A stretch of 10,967 nt of DNA. It comes from an uncultured bacterium (lineage in GTDB: Bacteria; Eisenbacteria; RBG-16-71-46; CAIMUX01). Shown in pieces: positions 1 to 8,959 of this stretch. The stretch spans positions 1-10,967 of the forward strand of contig CAMPIC010000045.1 of assembly GCA_946886185.1 (NCBI GenBank). The letters are read 5' to 3'. Positions within the stretch are counted from its first letter, which is position 1, and each line of letters starts with the position of its first letter. Under the pieces are notes generated by a model. The model was not told where the DNA came from. It saw only the letters and a list, made by a program, of their open reading frames with translations, and did no database searches. The position numbers and the translations under genes were made by a program.

Positions 1-45
1 ACCAGCAATCCGGCTCTCCTGATCACCCGTCCGGCCAAAACATGA
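1..45 (+). CDS. C-terminal end of upstream gene (partial)
   Basis: Frame 1 is open from the window edge and reads TSNPALLITRPAKT before a TGA at 43-45. That stop overlaps the ATG of the adaptor gene at 42 as ATGA, the usual sign of translational coupling inside an operon. The other two forward frames give no such arrangement. Fourteen residues are too few to identify the protein. By analogy with czcCBA and cusCFBA operons the obvious candidate is the outer-membrane factor (CzcC/TolC type), but that is inference from position only. Confidence 0.5.
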   Translation, partial: TSNPALLITRPAKT

Positions 46-1502
46 TCGAGGCGCCACACGGCACTCTCGACCGCCGCCGGAAGCAGCGATCTGGAATGTG
101 GGCGCTCATGGTGCTGCTGGCCGGATCTCTCGGTTGCTCTGGACCGAGCGTTGATCCTTCGCGGGGCTCGTCGAACGGGGCGCCGGTGAGCACTGCTTCG
201 GCAAGTGCCTCGCGGGTGAGCACTGCTTCGGGAACCGTCGCCGCGGCACAGGCAATCACCTCCGATGTGTGCCCGGAACACCGGCTCCTGAAGGCGGTGT
301 GCACCGGCTGCAATCCGAAGTTGATCGCGGTGTTTCAAGCCAAGGGCGATTGGTGCGCAGAACATGGAGCGCCCGAATCGTTCTGCCCGATCTGCCATCC
401 GGAGCGCGGTGGGCGGCCGGCGGTGGAGGTTGCTCGCGACGATGCGCCGGCCGACGGTCTTCCGATCCGGCTCGAATCGCCGCGCATCGCGGAGCGGGTC
501 GGTCTGGAGACGGCGCTGGCGCAGCCGAGCGCGCGCGGAATCGAAGTGCTCGCCACCGCCACGCTCGTGCTCGACAACGCCCGCAGCGCCGTGGTGAGCG
601 CGCGGGCGGAGGCGCTGATCCATGACTTCCTCGTCGATCTGGGCGAACGGGTGCGGGCGGGCGATCCTCTCGCCGTCCTGGAGAGCGGAGAGGTGTCGCG
701 CTTGCGGGCAGATCTGCTCTCTGCGCGCGCGGACGAGGACGTGGCGAAAAGCGCCCTCGCGCGCGAACGCGAGCTGCGCGATCGAGGGATCTCCGCGCTC
801 AAGACGATGCAGGAGGCGGAGCGCGATCTGACCGAGTCCCAGGCCCGCGTGGAGGCGGCTCGGTCCGGGCTGCTCCTGCTCGGTGCGCTCGAAGGGGAAG
901 GGGGAACGTTCCTCCTTCGCGCGCCGGTTTCGGGAATCGTGACCGAGCGGCGTCACAGCGTGGGCACTCTCGTCGGACCGGAGGAACCGGTGTTCGAGAT
1001 CGTCGATGGCTCGGCGCTCTGGGCTCAGATCGACGTGCCGGAGAGCCAGGCAATGCGCGTGCGCGTGGGGCAGCGCGTCGAGCTCGAAGTCGGCGGCCTC
1101 GATTCGGTGGTGGTGGGAAGCATCGACTATCTCTCGCCTGTGATCGATCCCCATACGCGCACGGTGCGGGCGCGCGCGCCGCTCGACAATCGGCTCGGCC
1201 TCCTGCGCGCCAACACGTATGCCCGAGCGCGCATCTTCGCCGATTCCGGCGTGAGCGGAGTCGTGGTTCCGCATGAAGCGATCCAGGAAGCGGAAGGGGT
1301 GATGCTCGCCTTCGTCCACAACTCGGACACCGAGTATGTGACGCGCCGCGTCCGCGCCATTCCTTCCGAAGGAGATTGGGTCGTGACCTCGGGACTGCGA
1401 GCGGGAGATCGCGTGGTCACCACTGGCAGCTTCCTTCTCATGACCGAAACGCTGAAGGGAAGCATCGGCGCCGGGTGCTGCGATCCGGGTGCGCCGAAGT
1501 AG
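42..1502 (+). CDS. RND metal-efflux periplasmic adaptor (CzcB/CusB-like) with Cys/His metal-binding N-terminus
   Basis: This is the membrane-fusion (adaptor) subunit of a heavy-metal tripartite pump, linking the inner-membrane RND permease to an outer-membrane channel. The N-terminus has a basic stretch (RRRKQR, residues 11-16), a hydrophobic core (20-30) and a Cys at 32 in SLGC, an imperfect lipobox, so it is probably a lipoprotein. A Ser/Ala/Thr-rich linker (33-70) leads to two Cys/His units: C77/H80/C87/C90 and C105/H108/C115/C118, then H119. Barrel-sandwich (lipoyl-like) halves lie near 185-215 and 290-312, flanking a coiled-coil hairpin (about 216-280, rich in Ala, Arg and Glu). Beta-barrel and membrane-proximal domains follow (about 325-470). 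The protein ends in a CC pair (479-480). The start at 42 is supported by the ATGA overlap with the upstream frame; M19 at 96 is an alternative. The permease begins 3 nt after the stop. The family is clear; the metal is not proven. Confidence 0.93.
   Translation: MIEAPHGTLDRRRKQRSGMWALMVLLAGSLGCSGPSVDPSRGSSNGAPVSTASASASRVSTASGTVAAAQAITSDVCPEHRLLKAVCTGCNPKLIAVFQAKGDWCAEHGAPESFCPICHPERGGRPAVEVARDDAPADGLPIRLESPRIAERVGLETALAQPSARGIEVLATATLVLDNARSAVVSARAEALIHDFLVDLGERVRAGDPLAVLESGEVSRLRADLLSARADEDVAKSALARERELRDRGISALKTMQEAERDLTESQARVEAARSGLLLLGALEGEGGTFLLRAPVSGIVTERRHSVGTLVGPEEPVFEIVDGSALWAQIDVPESQAMRVRVGQRVELEVGGLDSVVVGSIDYLSPVIDPHTRTVRARAPLDNRLGLLRANTYARARIFADSGVSGVVVPHEAIQEAEGVMLAFVHNSDTEYVTRRVRAIPSEGDWVVTSGLRAGDRVVTTGSFLLMTETLKGSIGAGCCDPGAPK
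185..231 (+). repeat. 17-bp direct repeat in the lipoprotein linker
   Basis: GGTGAGCACTGCTTCGG occurs at 185-201 and again at 215-231. The 30-bp period keeps the reading frame and encodes VSTAS twice in the Ser/Ala linker just after the predicted lipid-attachment Cys. It looks like a small slippage duplication in a low-complexity tether. Confidence 0.85.
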
Positions 1503-1505
1503 CGC

Positions 1506-4592
<3,087 letters not shown>

Positions 4593-4609
4593 GCCAACCT
4601 GTGAGGACT

Positions 4610-6040
4610 CTACTCGATCTGCGATTCGGGCACGTCGCGTAGACTGCGATAGAGCGCCCAATGAAAGCCGGAGAGGCCGGCGAACGGATACGCCGCCTCG
4701 AGTCGATAGGCGTTGCCGAAGCGATCGGCGACCTGGGCAGCGACGTGATCCGGGTTTTCAGGGCGGTGCGCCACGAACCATTCCGGCCCTTCCGTCGGCC
4801 AGCTCTCGTCGGTCGCCACGAGGATCTCCTTCTCCGGAACTGATCGCGCATAGAAACGCAGGACGATTCCCGTGCGGAACTCATGGTCGAGTCCCACGAC
4901 GAGTTGTGGCCCGCGGGTGTGCGCGGCCATGTACCGCATCGCCTCGTGATATCCGCCACGCCCATGTTCCAAGAACCCCGCCAGATAGGATCCATGGCCG
5001 GCGAGGAACAGCGCCATCGCTCCCAAGCTCGCGGCGCGGGCGATCCCGCCGCGGCGGTAGAGGCTGGCGAGCAGCAGCCCGGCGATCCAGAGCAGCAGTG
5101 CGCCGGCGAGGATGAAGTACCGGGGCGCGACCACATCCGGACGCGCGAGCGCGATCACCAGGACCGGCGCAATCGTTCCTGCCAGCACGAGGATCCACGA
5201 ATCATCGCCGCGACGCGCGAGGAGCCGGATTCCGAGAGTGAGCAGCAGCAGCGCGCACCCTGCCTGCAGCCCTCCCAGCGCGGCCGGCGTTCCGAACAGG
5301 TGACCGATCGTTTGACCCGCCACTACCGTCCAGGCGAGCGACTCTCCGCTCCCGACTTCCATGTGCCGCAGATCGACCCAATAGAGCGCGAGGAAGGCGG
5401 CGATCGGAATCGCCTGCCACGCGAGCAGAGAGTCGAGTCGGGCGCCGCCCGGGTCCGGCATCGCCCGCCTACGTCCGAAGACGCGCGCGATTCCCCAGAT
5501 CATCAAAGACGCGTAGAAGAGCAGGAAGACGAGCTGCGAGAGGTACCCGAGCACCACCGCCGTCACGAACCAGACTCCGTGTCGCCATCCGCCTCGTGCC
5601 AGATAGAGATCCAGCGCGACCCAGGAGAGGAGCGCGAAGAAAAGCGCGCAGGCATATCCGCGCGCCTCCGAGGAGTACGCGACGAGCAGAAAGGAGAATC
5701 CGAAGAGGACGGTGACGAAAACCGCCTCCACGCGACCGCGTCTCCAGCCCAGATATGCCGCCAGCGCCACCGACCCGATCCCGGCAAGCAAGGAAGGGAT
5801 CCGGTAGACCCAATACGGAACATCTCCGAGCGCATAGAGCCAAAGCATCGGCAGATGGTGGTTGTTGGAATGGTGAACGTTCGTGAACACCTCGATCGGG
5901 GAGGTCAGCTCGCGGGCGTAGTAGTAGCTCCAGATCTCGTCGAGCCAGAAGTCGCCGAAGCAGGGAATGAGCCGGAGGATCGCTCCGGCCGCGATCACGG
6001 CGCCGAGAAATGCGACCAGCCGCGCCCGATCGTCACCCAA
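4610..6040 (-). CDS. GT-C membrane glycosyltransferase (ArnT/PMT, GT39-like)
   Basis: A 476-aa polytopic protein with about ten hydrophobic segments and a soluble C-terminal part (about residues 375-476). After the first TM comes GDFWLDEIWSYYY with D34-E35, the acidic pair that GT-C enzymes carry in the first periplasmic loop. Farther on, SSEARGYACALFF is characteristic of GT39-like proteins. Such enzymes use a polyprenyl-phosphate sugar donor on the periplasmic side; acceptor and sugar cannot be told from sequence. The start codon is TTG, supported by GAGG 8 nt upstream and by an 8-bp overlap with the end of the flippase gene (6033-6040), so the two are probably cotranscribed and translationally coupled. 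It is convergent with czcA with only 17 bp between the stop codons and no hairpin terminator in that gap. Confidence 0.85.
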   Translation of the reverse strand: MGDDRARLVAFLGAVIAAGAILRLIPCFGDFWLDEIWSYYYARELTSPIEVFTNVHHSNNHHLPMLWLYALGDVPYWVYRIPSLLAGIGSVALAAYLGWRRGRVEAVFVTVLFGFSFLLVAYSSEARGYACALFFALLSWVALDLYLARGGWRHGVWFVTAVVLGYLSQLVFLLFYASLMIWGIARVFGRRRAMPDPGGARLDSLLAWQAIPIAAFLALYWVDLRHMEVGSGESLAWTVVAGQTIGHLFGTPAALGGLQAGCALLLLTLGIRLLARRGDDSWILVLAGTIAPVLVIALARPDVVAPRYFILAGALLLWIAGLLLASLYRRGGIARAASLGAMALFLAGHGSYLAGFLEHGRGGYHEAMRYMAAHTRGPQLVVGLDHEFRTGIVLRFYARSVPEKEILVATDESWPTEGPEWFVAHRPENPDHVAAQVADRFGNAYRLEAAYPFAGLSGFHWALYRSLRDVPESQIE

Positions 6041-7382
6041 GAGAATTGCCTCGAATCCTCACGATGCGGCGAATCAAGCTCCGCTCGCGCGCGGTCAGTG
6101 GATTCCATTCGATGGCGAAGGGATGGTTGCGCGCGACGTACCAACCCAGTCCGGCTGAGAAGATGGCGTAGACCGCGACGTTCGACCAGGCCAGTCCCAA
6201 CGCGCTTCCGGAGGCGGCGCCGGCCGTGTAGAGCGCCAGGGCAGCGATCAGCACCGGCAGGAACAGGCGGAAGAAGGCGCGCCGCAAATTGCCGAAGTTG
6301 TTGATCACGCTGATCAGCGGCAGGCCGACGTTCATGAACGCGATTCCGATGGAGATGATCTTGGCGTAGCGCGTCACGTTCGGGCCACCGCCGGCGCCGA
6401 AGAGAATGCGGATGAGCGCATCGCCGAAGAGAAGGATCCCGATGAGCTGAAGCAGGCTCACGACGGCCGCCACCTTGAGGAACGCGTTGATCGCTGCATC
6501 CCGATCGATTCTTTGCTGGTAGTTGGAGAGCGCGACCTGCAATCCGAGATGGAGCTGGACCGGAATCATGAGGAAGAGATTGGAGAAACGCAGCGCCACT
6601 GCGTAGTCGCTGATCGGCACCACAGCGGCGAACCAGCTCAGGATCACCGTGTCGACCGTGAAGACGATATCTTTCACCGTCCGATTCAGATGGTCCCAGA
6701 TGCCGTAGCTGCGGAGGCTCCCAAGCAGGATCGAAAGGCTGCGGCGATGCCAGACGAAGCGATATGCGAACCGGCGGCGAAAGATCTGCCACCAGATCGC
6801 TGTCGCGACGACGGCGGTCACGATCACGATCCAGGAGTAGGTTTCGAGGGAGGTGGAAAACAGGAGGATGCCGTACGAAAGCAGCCGCGCGGCGCTGAAG
6901 AGGATGCTGATCTTGGTGGCGAGGGTCTGTTGAAAGTCGGTATAGAAGACGAGCTTGAGCCAGTCTTGAAACGAGATCGCCATGAAGTCGACGGTCAGGG
7001 CGAAGAAAAGAAAGCCGAGGCCGGGCAGCTGCAGGCGCGAGAGCACCAGCCGTTCGAGGAGGAAGCAGGCCAGGAGCATGGCCGCCGCCTGCACGATCCA
7101 GAACGAGAAGAGCGCGGTCAGATGCTCGTCCCGGGTCGCGCGATCGCGCGCCAGCGACGGGTAGTCTCGTAACAGGACACGGATCGGGCCGACGTCGAGC
7201 ATCGCCATGACCACGAGGTAACCGGAGGCGACTCCGATCGCCGCGACATCGGTCGCGTCCAGGAGGCGGACCAGGAGAATGAACGCCGCGACCGTCTCCA
7301 CTTTCACCGCGATTCGATCGAGAAGGGCGAACGCGGTGTTGGTGAACACCGAGCGGCCAAGCCCTTTTCGCTCGTCGCTCAT
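6033..7382 (-). CDS. Polysaccharide flippase, Wzx/MATE-like (oligosaccharide flippase family)
   Basis: A 449-aa protein made almost entirely of hydrophobic helices (about 12-14), with a short basic cytosolic start (MSDERKGLGRSVFTNTAF). The N-terminal pattern of a short polar tail followed by LGRSVFTNTAFALLDRIAVK, then repeated helices with interspersed Arg, fits the polysaccharide-export branch of the MOP superfamily. These proteins translocate undecaprenyl-linked glycans across the inner membrane. The frame is open up to 7544, but the added residues are Arg/Gly-rich and unlike a membrane protein. The start at 7382 is preferred because its ATG overlaps the stop of a leader ORF (ATGA) and the family-like sequence begins there. 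In-frame ATG 7451, with GAGG 7 nt upstream, is the main alternative. The gene leads a two-gene minus-strand operon with the GT-C enzyme and diverges from the GT4 gene. Confidence 0.85.
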   Translation of the reverse strand: MSDERKGLGRSVFTNTAFALLDRIAVKVETVAAFILLVRLLDATDVAAIGVASGYLVVMAMLDVGPIRVLLRDYPSLARDRATRDEHLTALFSFWIVQAAAMLLACFLLERLVLSRLQLPGLGFLFFALTVDFMAISFQDWLKLVFYTDFQQTLATKISILFSAARLLSYGILLFSTSLETYSWIVIVTAVVATAIWWQIFRRRFAYRFVWHRRSLSILLGSLRSYGIWDHLNRTVKDIVFTVDTVILSWFAAVVPISDYAVALRFSNLFLMIPVQLHLGLQVALSNYQQRIDRDAAINAFLKVAAVVSLLQLIGILLFGDALIRILFGAGGGPNVTRYAKIISIGIAFMNVGLPLISVINNFGNLRRAFFRLFLPVLIAALALYTAGAASGSALGLAWSNVAVYAIFSAGLGWYVARNHPFAIEWNPLTARERSLIRRIVRIRGNSLG

Positions 7383-7435
7383 CTCGGGTGCGCGACTCCT
7401 CGGGGGATTCCCCTGGAGTCGTTGTGATCGGTCAT
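7379..7435 (-). CDS. 18-codon leader ORF of the flippase gene
   Basis: A small ORF, MTDHNDSRGIPRGVAHPR, starts at ATG 7435 just after a strong GGAGGAGGGG Shine-Dalgarno stretch. Its TGA (7381-7379) overlaps the flippase ATG as ATGA. Codons 6-14 lie inside a GC-rich hairpin that hides the flippase's own Shine-Dalgarno-like GAGGAG. The geometry is what translational coupling by a leader peptide requires. The peptide resembles nothing I know. The alternative is that the flippase starts upstream at 7451, in which case this ORF is incidental. Confidence 0.5.
   Translation of the reverse strand: MTDHNDSRGIPRGVAHPR
7394..7420 (-). promoter_or_regulatory. RNA hairpin sequestering the flippase ribosome-binding site
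   Basis: Read on the minus strand, GACTCC (7420-7415) pairs with GGAGTC (7399-7394), and inside it GGGG pairs with CCCC across an AATC loop, with a 1x2 internal loop between the two helices. The GAGGAG at 7401-7396, the only Shine-Dalgarno-like run before the flippase ATG (13 nt away), is in the 3' arm. The hairpin is wholly inside the leader ORF, so a ribosome reading the leader would melt it. There is no T-tract after it, so it is not an intrinsic terminator. Confidence 0.5.
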
Positions 7436-7521
7436 CCCCTCCTCCGTCCATCTGTTCGCCTCGGCCCCGGCGGGTGACGCAATGAGCGGCCCGAACAGCT
7501 GCCTTTCCCGAGATACCGGCG

Positions 7522-7540
7522 GGCATTGTCGCCGAATGCC
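7522..7540. promoter_or_regulatory. Inverted repeat, possible operator
   Basis: GGCATT (7522-7527) and AATGCC (7535-7540) form a perfect 6-bp inverted repeat with a 7-bp spacer, about midway between the divergent genes. The size and spacing resemble a dimeric repressor site. In GC-rich DNA a match of this length can arise by chance, and no regulator gene is nearby. Confidence 0.25.
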
Positions 7541-7663
7541 ACACTTTCGAGCAGTAATGCTGGATCCCTCATGAGCCGAGCCCGCATACTTTACTCGACG
7601 CTCGCCGCCGCGAGCAGCCACCGACGGATCGGTAAGGGCAGCCGACCCAGACTCGACTTCACA

Positions 7664-7677
7664 CTGCCGGACGGCAG
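7664..7677 (+). promoter_or_regulatory. Short hairpin in the 5' leader of the GT4 gene
   Basis: CTGCCGGACGGCAG is a perfect palindrome that can fold as a 5-bp stem with a GGAC loop, 14 nt before the Shine-Dalgarno site of the 6-codon leader ORF. A similar 14-nt element, ACCGA-CGGA-TCGGT, lies at 7620-7633. Neither is followed by a T-tract. Their function is unknown and they may be chance. Confidence 0.25.
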
Positions 7678-7706
7678 GGGAAGCAGTCGGTGGAGGAGAC
7701 GACATC

Positions 7707-7727
7707 ATGCGTGAGCTGCCCCGATGA
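7707..7727 (+). CDS. 6-codon leader ORF of the GT4 glycosyltransferase
   Basis: ATG at 7707 is preceded at 8 nt by GGAGGAG (7692-7698), the best Shine-Dalgarno match on this side. It encodes MRELPR, and its TGA (7725-7727) overlaps the glycosyltransferase ATG as ATGA (7724-7727). The glycosyltransferase frame has a stop at 7712-7714, so 7724 is its first available ATG, and that start has no good ribosome-binding site of its own. Ribosomes probably load on the leader and reinitiate. Confidence 0.5.
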   Translation: MRELPR

Positions 7728-8959
7728 CTCGTTGTCTCTACCTGGCAACGTTCGACCCCACCGGTTCCACGACGGGAACGGCAACCCGCGGGCACCTGTT
7801 CCTGCGGGCCTTCTCCAGGACCTTCGAGACACATCTGGTCCATCTCACGGAGAAGCATCGCGCCGGGATCGATCATGACCTCATGGGCTCGCTCGCCGGC
7901 GTGCGCGCGGTGAGCCACTCTCGCGCAGGATACTTTGCGTTCAGTCCCTCCCTTTATCGAGCTGCCGCGGAGGAGATCCAGCGGCGCCGCATCGATTTCA
8001 TCTTCGCCGATTTCGAGAAGTCCGGCCTCTACGCCTATCTCCTCCATCGCCGGTTCCGCATTCCGTACGTCTATAACACCCACAACGTCGAGTTCCTGCG
8101 GTACTGGGATTTCGCCCGGACCAACGCCGCGCGCTACCCGTTCGTGCCGTATCTGTACTTCGCGGAGAGGATTGCGGCGCGGCACGCGATGCTCACGATC
8201 GCGATCTCGGGCAACGACGCCCGAACCTTCTCCCGCTGGGTCCCGCCGAGCCGGCTCGCGATCATTCCCTGCGCGTTCGACGAACGGATCTTCCATCCCG
8301 GATACGAGGAGGTACCTCAGGAGCGCCCGGTGGTCTTGCTGGTCGGAAACTATCGCAACGCGGGCAACCGGGCCGGCGCGCTTCATCTCTATCGCACCGT
8401 GCTTCCGCAGGTGCTCGCTCGCCAACCGCAAACGATCTTCCGCTTCGTCGGGAAGGATCTGCCGGAGGAAATCCGGCATCCCAACGTGGAGCGGCTCGAC
8501 TTCGTGGAAAATCTGGAGCTGCAGTACCGCCGCGCGACCGTGGTGGTTGCGCCGATCCAGATCGGCGGCGGGATCAAAATCAAAGTGATCGAGGCTCTGG
8601 CCACGGGTCGATTTCTGGTCGCTACCGAGAAAGCGATGGAGGGCATCCCGGCCGACGGCATCGAGAACTTGCGCACCGTTCCTCTGGAGCAGTTCAGCGA
8701 GTCGATCTGCGAAGCGCTTGCGACGCGGCCTGCCAAGACCTCCCGGAATTTCGAGCTCCTCCGCGAGGGATTCGGATCTCATCGTCAGCTCGAGACGCTC
8801 ACGATGCGCATCGAGGATTCGCTGCCGGCGCGGCGGCGCGCCAAGAAGGCGCATCGCGAAGCTAGCTTCTCAAGTGAACCGCCACCGTATCGATACCAGC
8901 AGCCCCACCTCCGGCCCGGGCAGCGCGTTCAGCAGCCTTCGCAAGGCACTCCCCCTTGA
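7724..8959 (+). CDS. Glycosyltransferase, GT-B fold (GT4-like)
   Basis: A 411-aa cytosolic sugar transferase. The N-terminal Rossmann-like half includes an N-terminal donor/acceptor loop with TRGHLFLRAF (residues 21-30) and YNTHNVEFLRYW (117-128), a motif common in this branch. The C-terminal half opens with VVLLVGNY (203-210) and carries the nucleotide-sugar site APIQIGGGIKIKVIEALATG (276-295). E290 corresponds to the first Glu of the EX7E motif; the second position is Leu298, as in several GT4 subgroups. The start at 7724 is fixed by an in-frame stop at 7712-7714. Residues 380-411, rich in Pro, Gln and Arg, lie over the antisense 3' end of the next gene and look like an extension past the normal fold. 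Divergence from the flippase operon suggests a role in the same polysaccharide. Donor and acceptor are unknown. Confidence 0.88.
   Translation: MTRCLYLATFDPTGSTTGTATRGHLFLRAFSRTFETHLVHLTEKHRAGIDHDLMGSLAGVRAVSHSRAGYFAFSPSLYRAAAEEIQRRRIDFIFADFEKSGLYAYLLHRRFRIPYVYNTHNVEFLRYWDFARTNAARYPFVPYLYFAERIAARHAMLTIAISGNDARTFSRWVPPSRLAIIPCAFDERIFHPGYEEVPQERPVVLLVGNYRNAGNRAGALHLYRTVLPQVLARQPQTIFRFVGKDLPEEIRHPNVERLDFVENLELQYRRATVVVAPIQIGGGIKIKVIEALATGRFLVATEKAMEGIPADGIENLRTVPLEQFSESICEALATRPAKTSRNFELLREGFGSHRQLETLTMRIEDSLPARRRAKKAHREASFSSEPPPYRYQQPHLRPGQRVQQPSQGTPP

Larger units (their letters stand above)
7436..7706. promoter_or_regulatory. Divergent intergenic control region between flippase and GT4 genes
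   Basis: This stretch between the two leader ORFs has no convincing gene; the long ORFs crossing it are antisense shadows. It must hold the promoters of both divergent transcripts, but no clear -35/-10 pair could be recognised on either strand. It contains three short inverted repeats, at 7522-7540, 7620-7633 and 7664-7677, listed separately or in the findings. Shared regulation of the two genes from here is inferred from the head-to-head layout. Confidence 0.45.

Noticed and set aside
4593..4609. Bidirectional terminator between czcA and the GT-C gene
   Set aside because: The 17-bp gap contains no inverted repeat or T-run.
4883..6304. 473-codon plus-strand ORF antisense to the GT-C gene
   Set aside because: Its product is rich in Arg, Glu, His and Gln without hydrophobic core or motif. 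It is the antisense frame of a recognisable membrane enzyme, a common shadow in GC-rich DNA with few stops.
6513..7172. 219-codon plus-strand ORF inside the flippase
   Set aside because: Highly charged product made by reading hydrophobic helices in antisense; no start-site support.
7383..7544. Flippase starting at 7544 with a 54-residue N-terminal extension
   Set aside because: The added residues are Arg/Gly/Ala-rich and unlike the hydrophobic protein that follows, and the leader-ORF overlap marks 7382 as the better start.
7379..8854. 491-codon minus-strand ORF antisense to the GT4 gene
   Set aside because: Only its last 18 codons are of interest, as the leader ORF. The remainder is the complement of a clear glycosyltransferase and shows no domain signature.
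8858..8869. 12-bp palindrome GAAGCTAGCTTC at the end of the lipoprotein gene as a terminator
   Set aside because: It has no loop without opening the stem and no T-tract on either strand, and it lies inside coding sequence of the GT4 gene.
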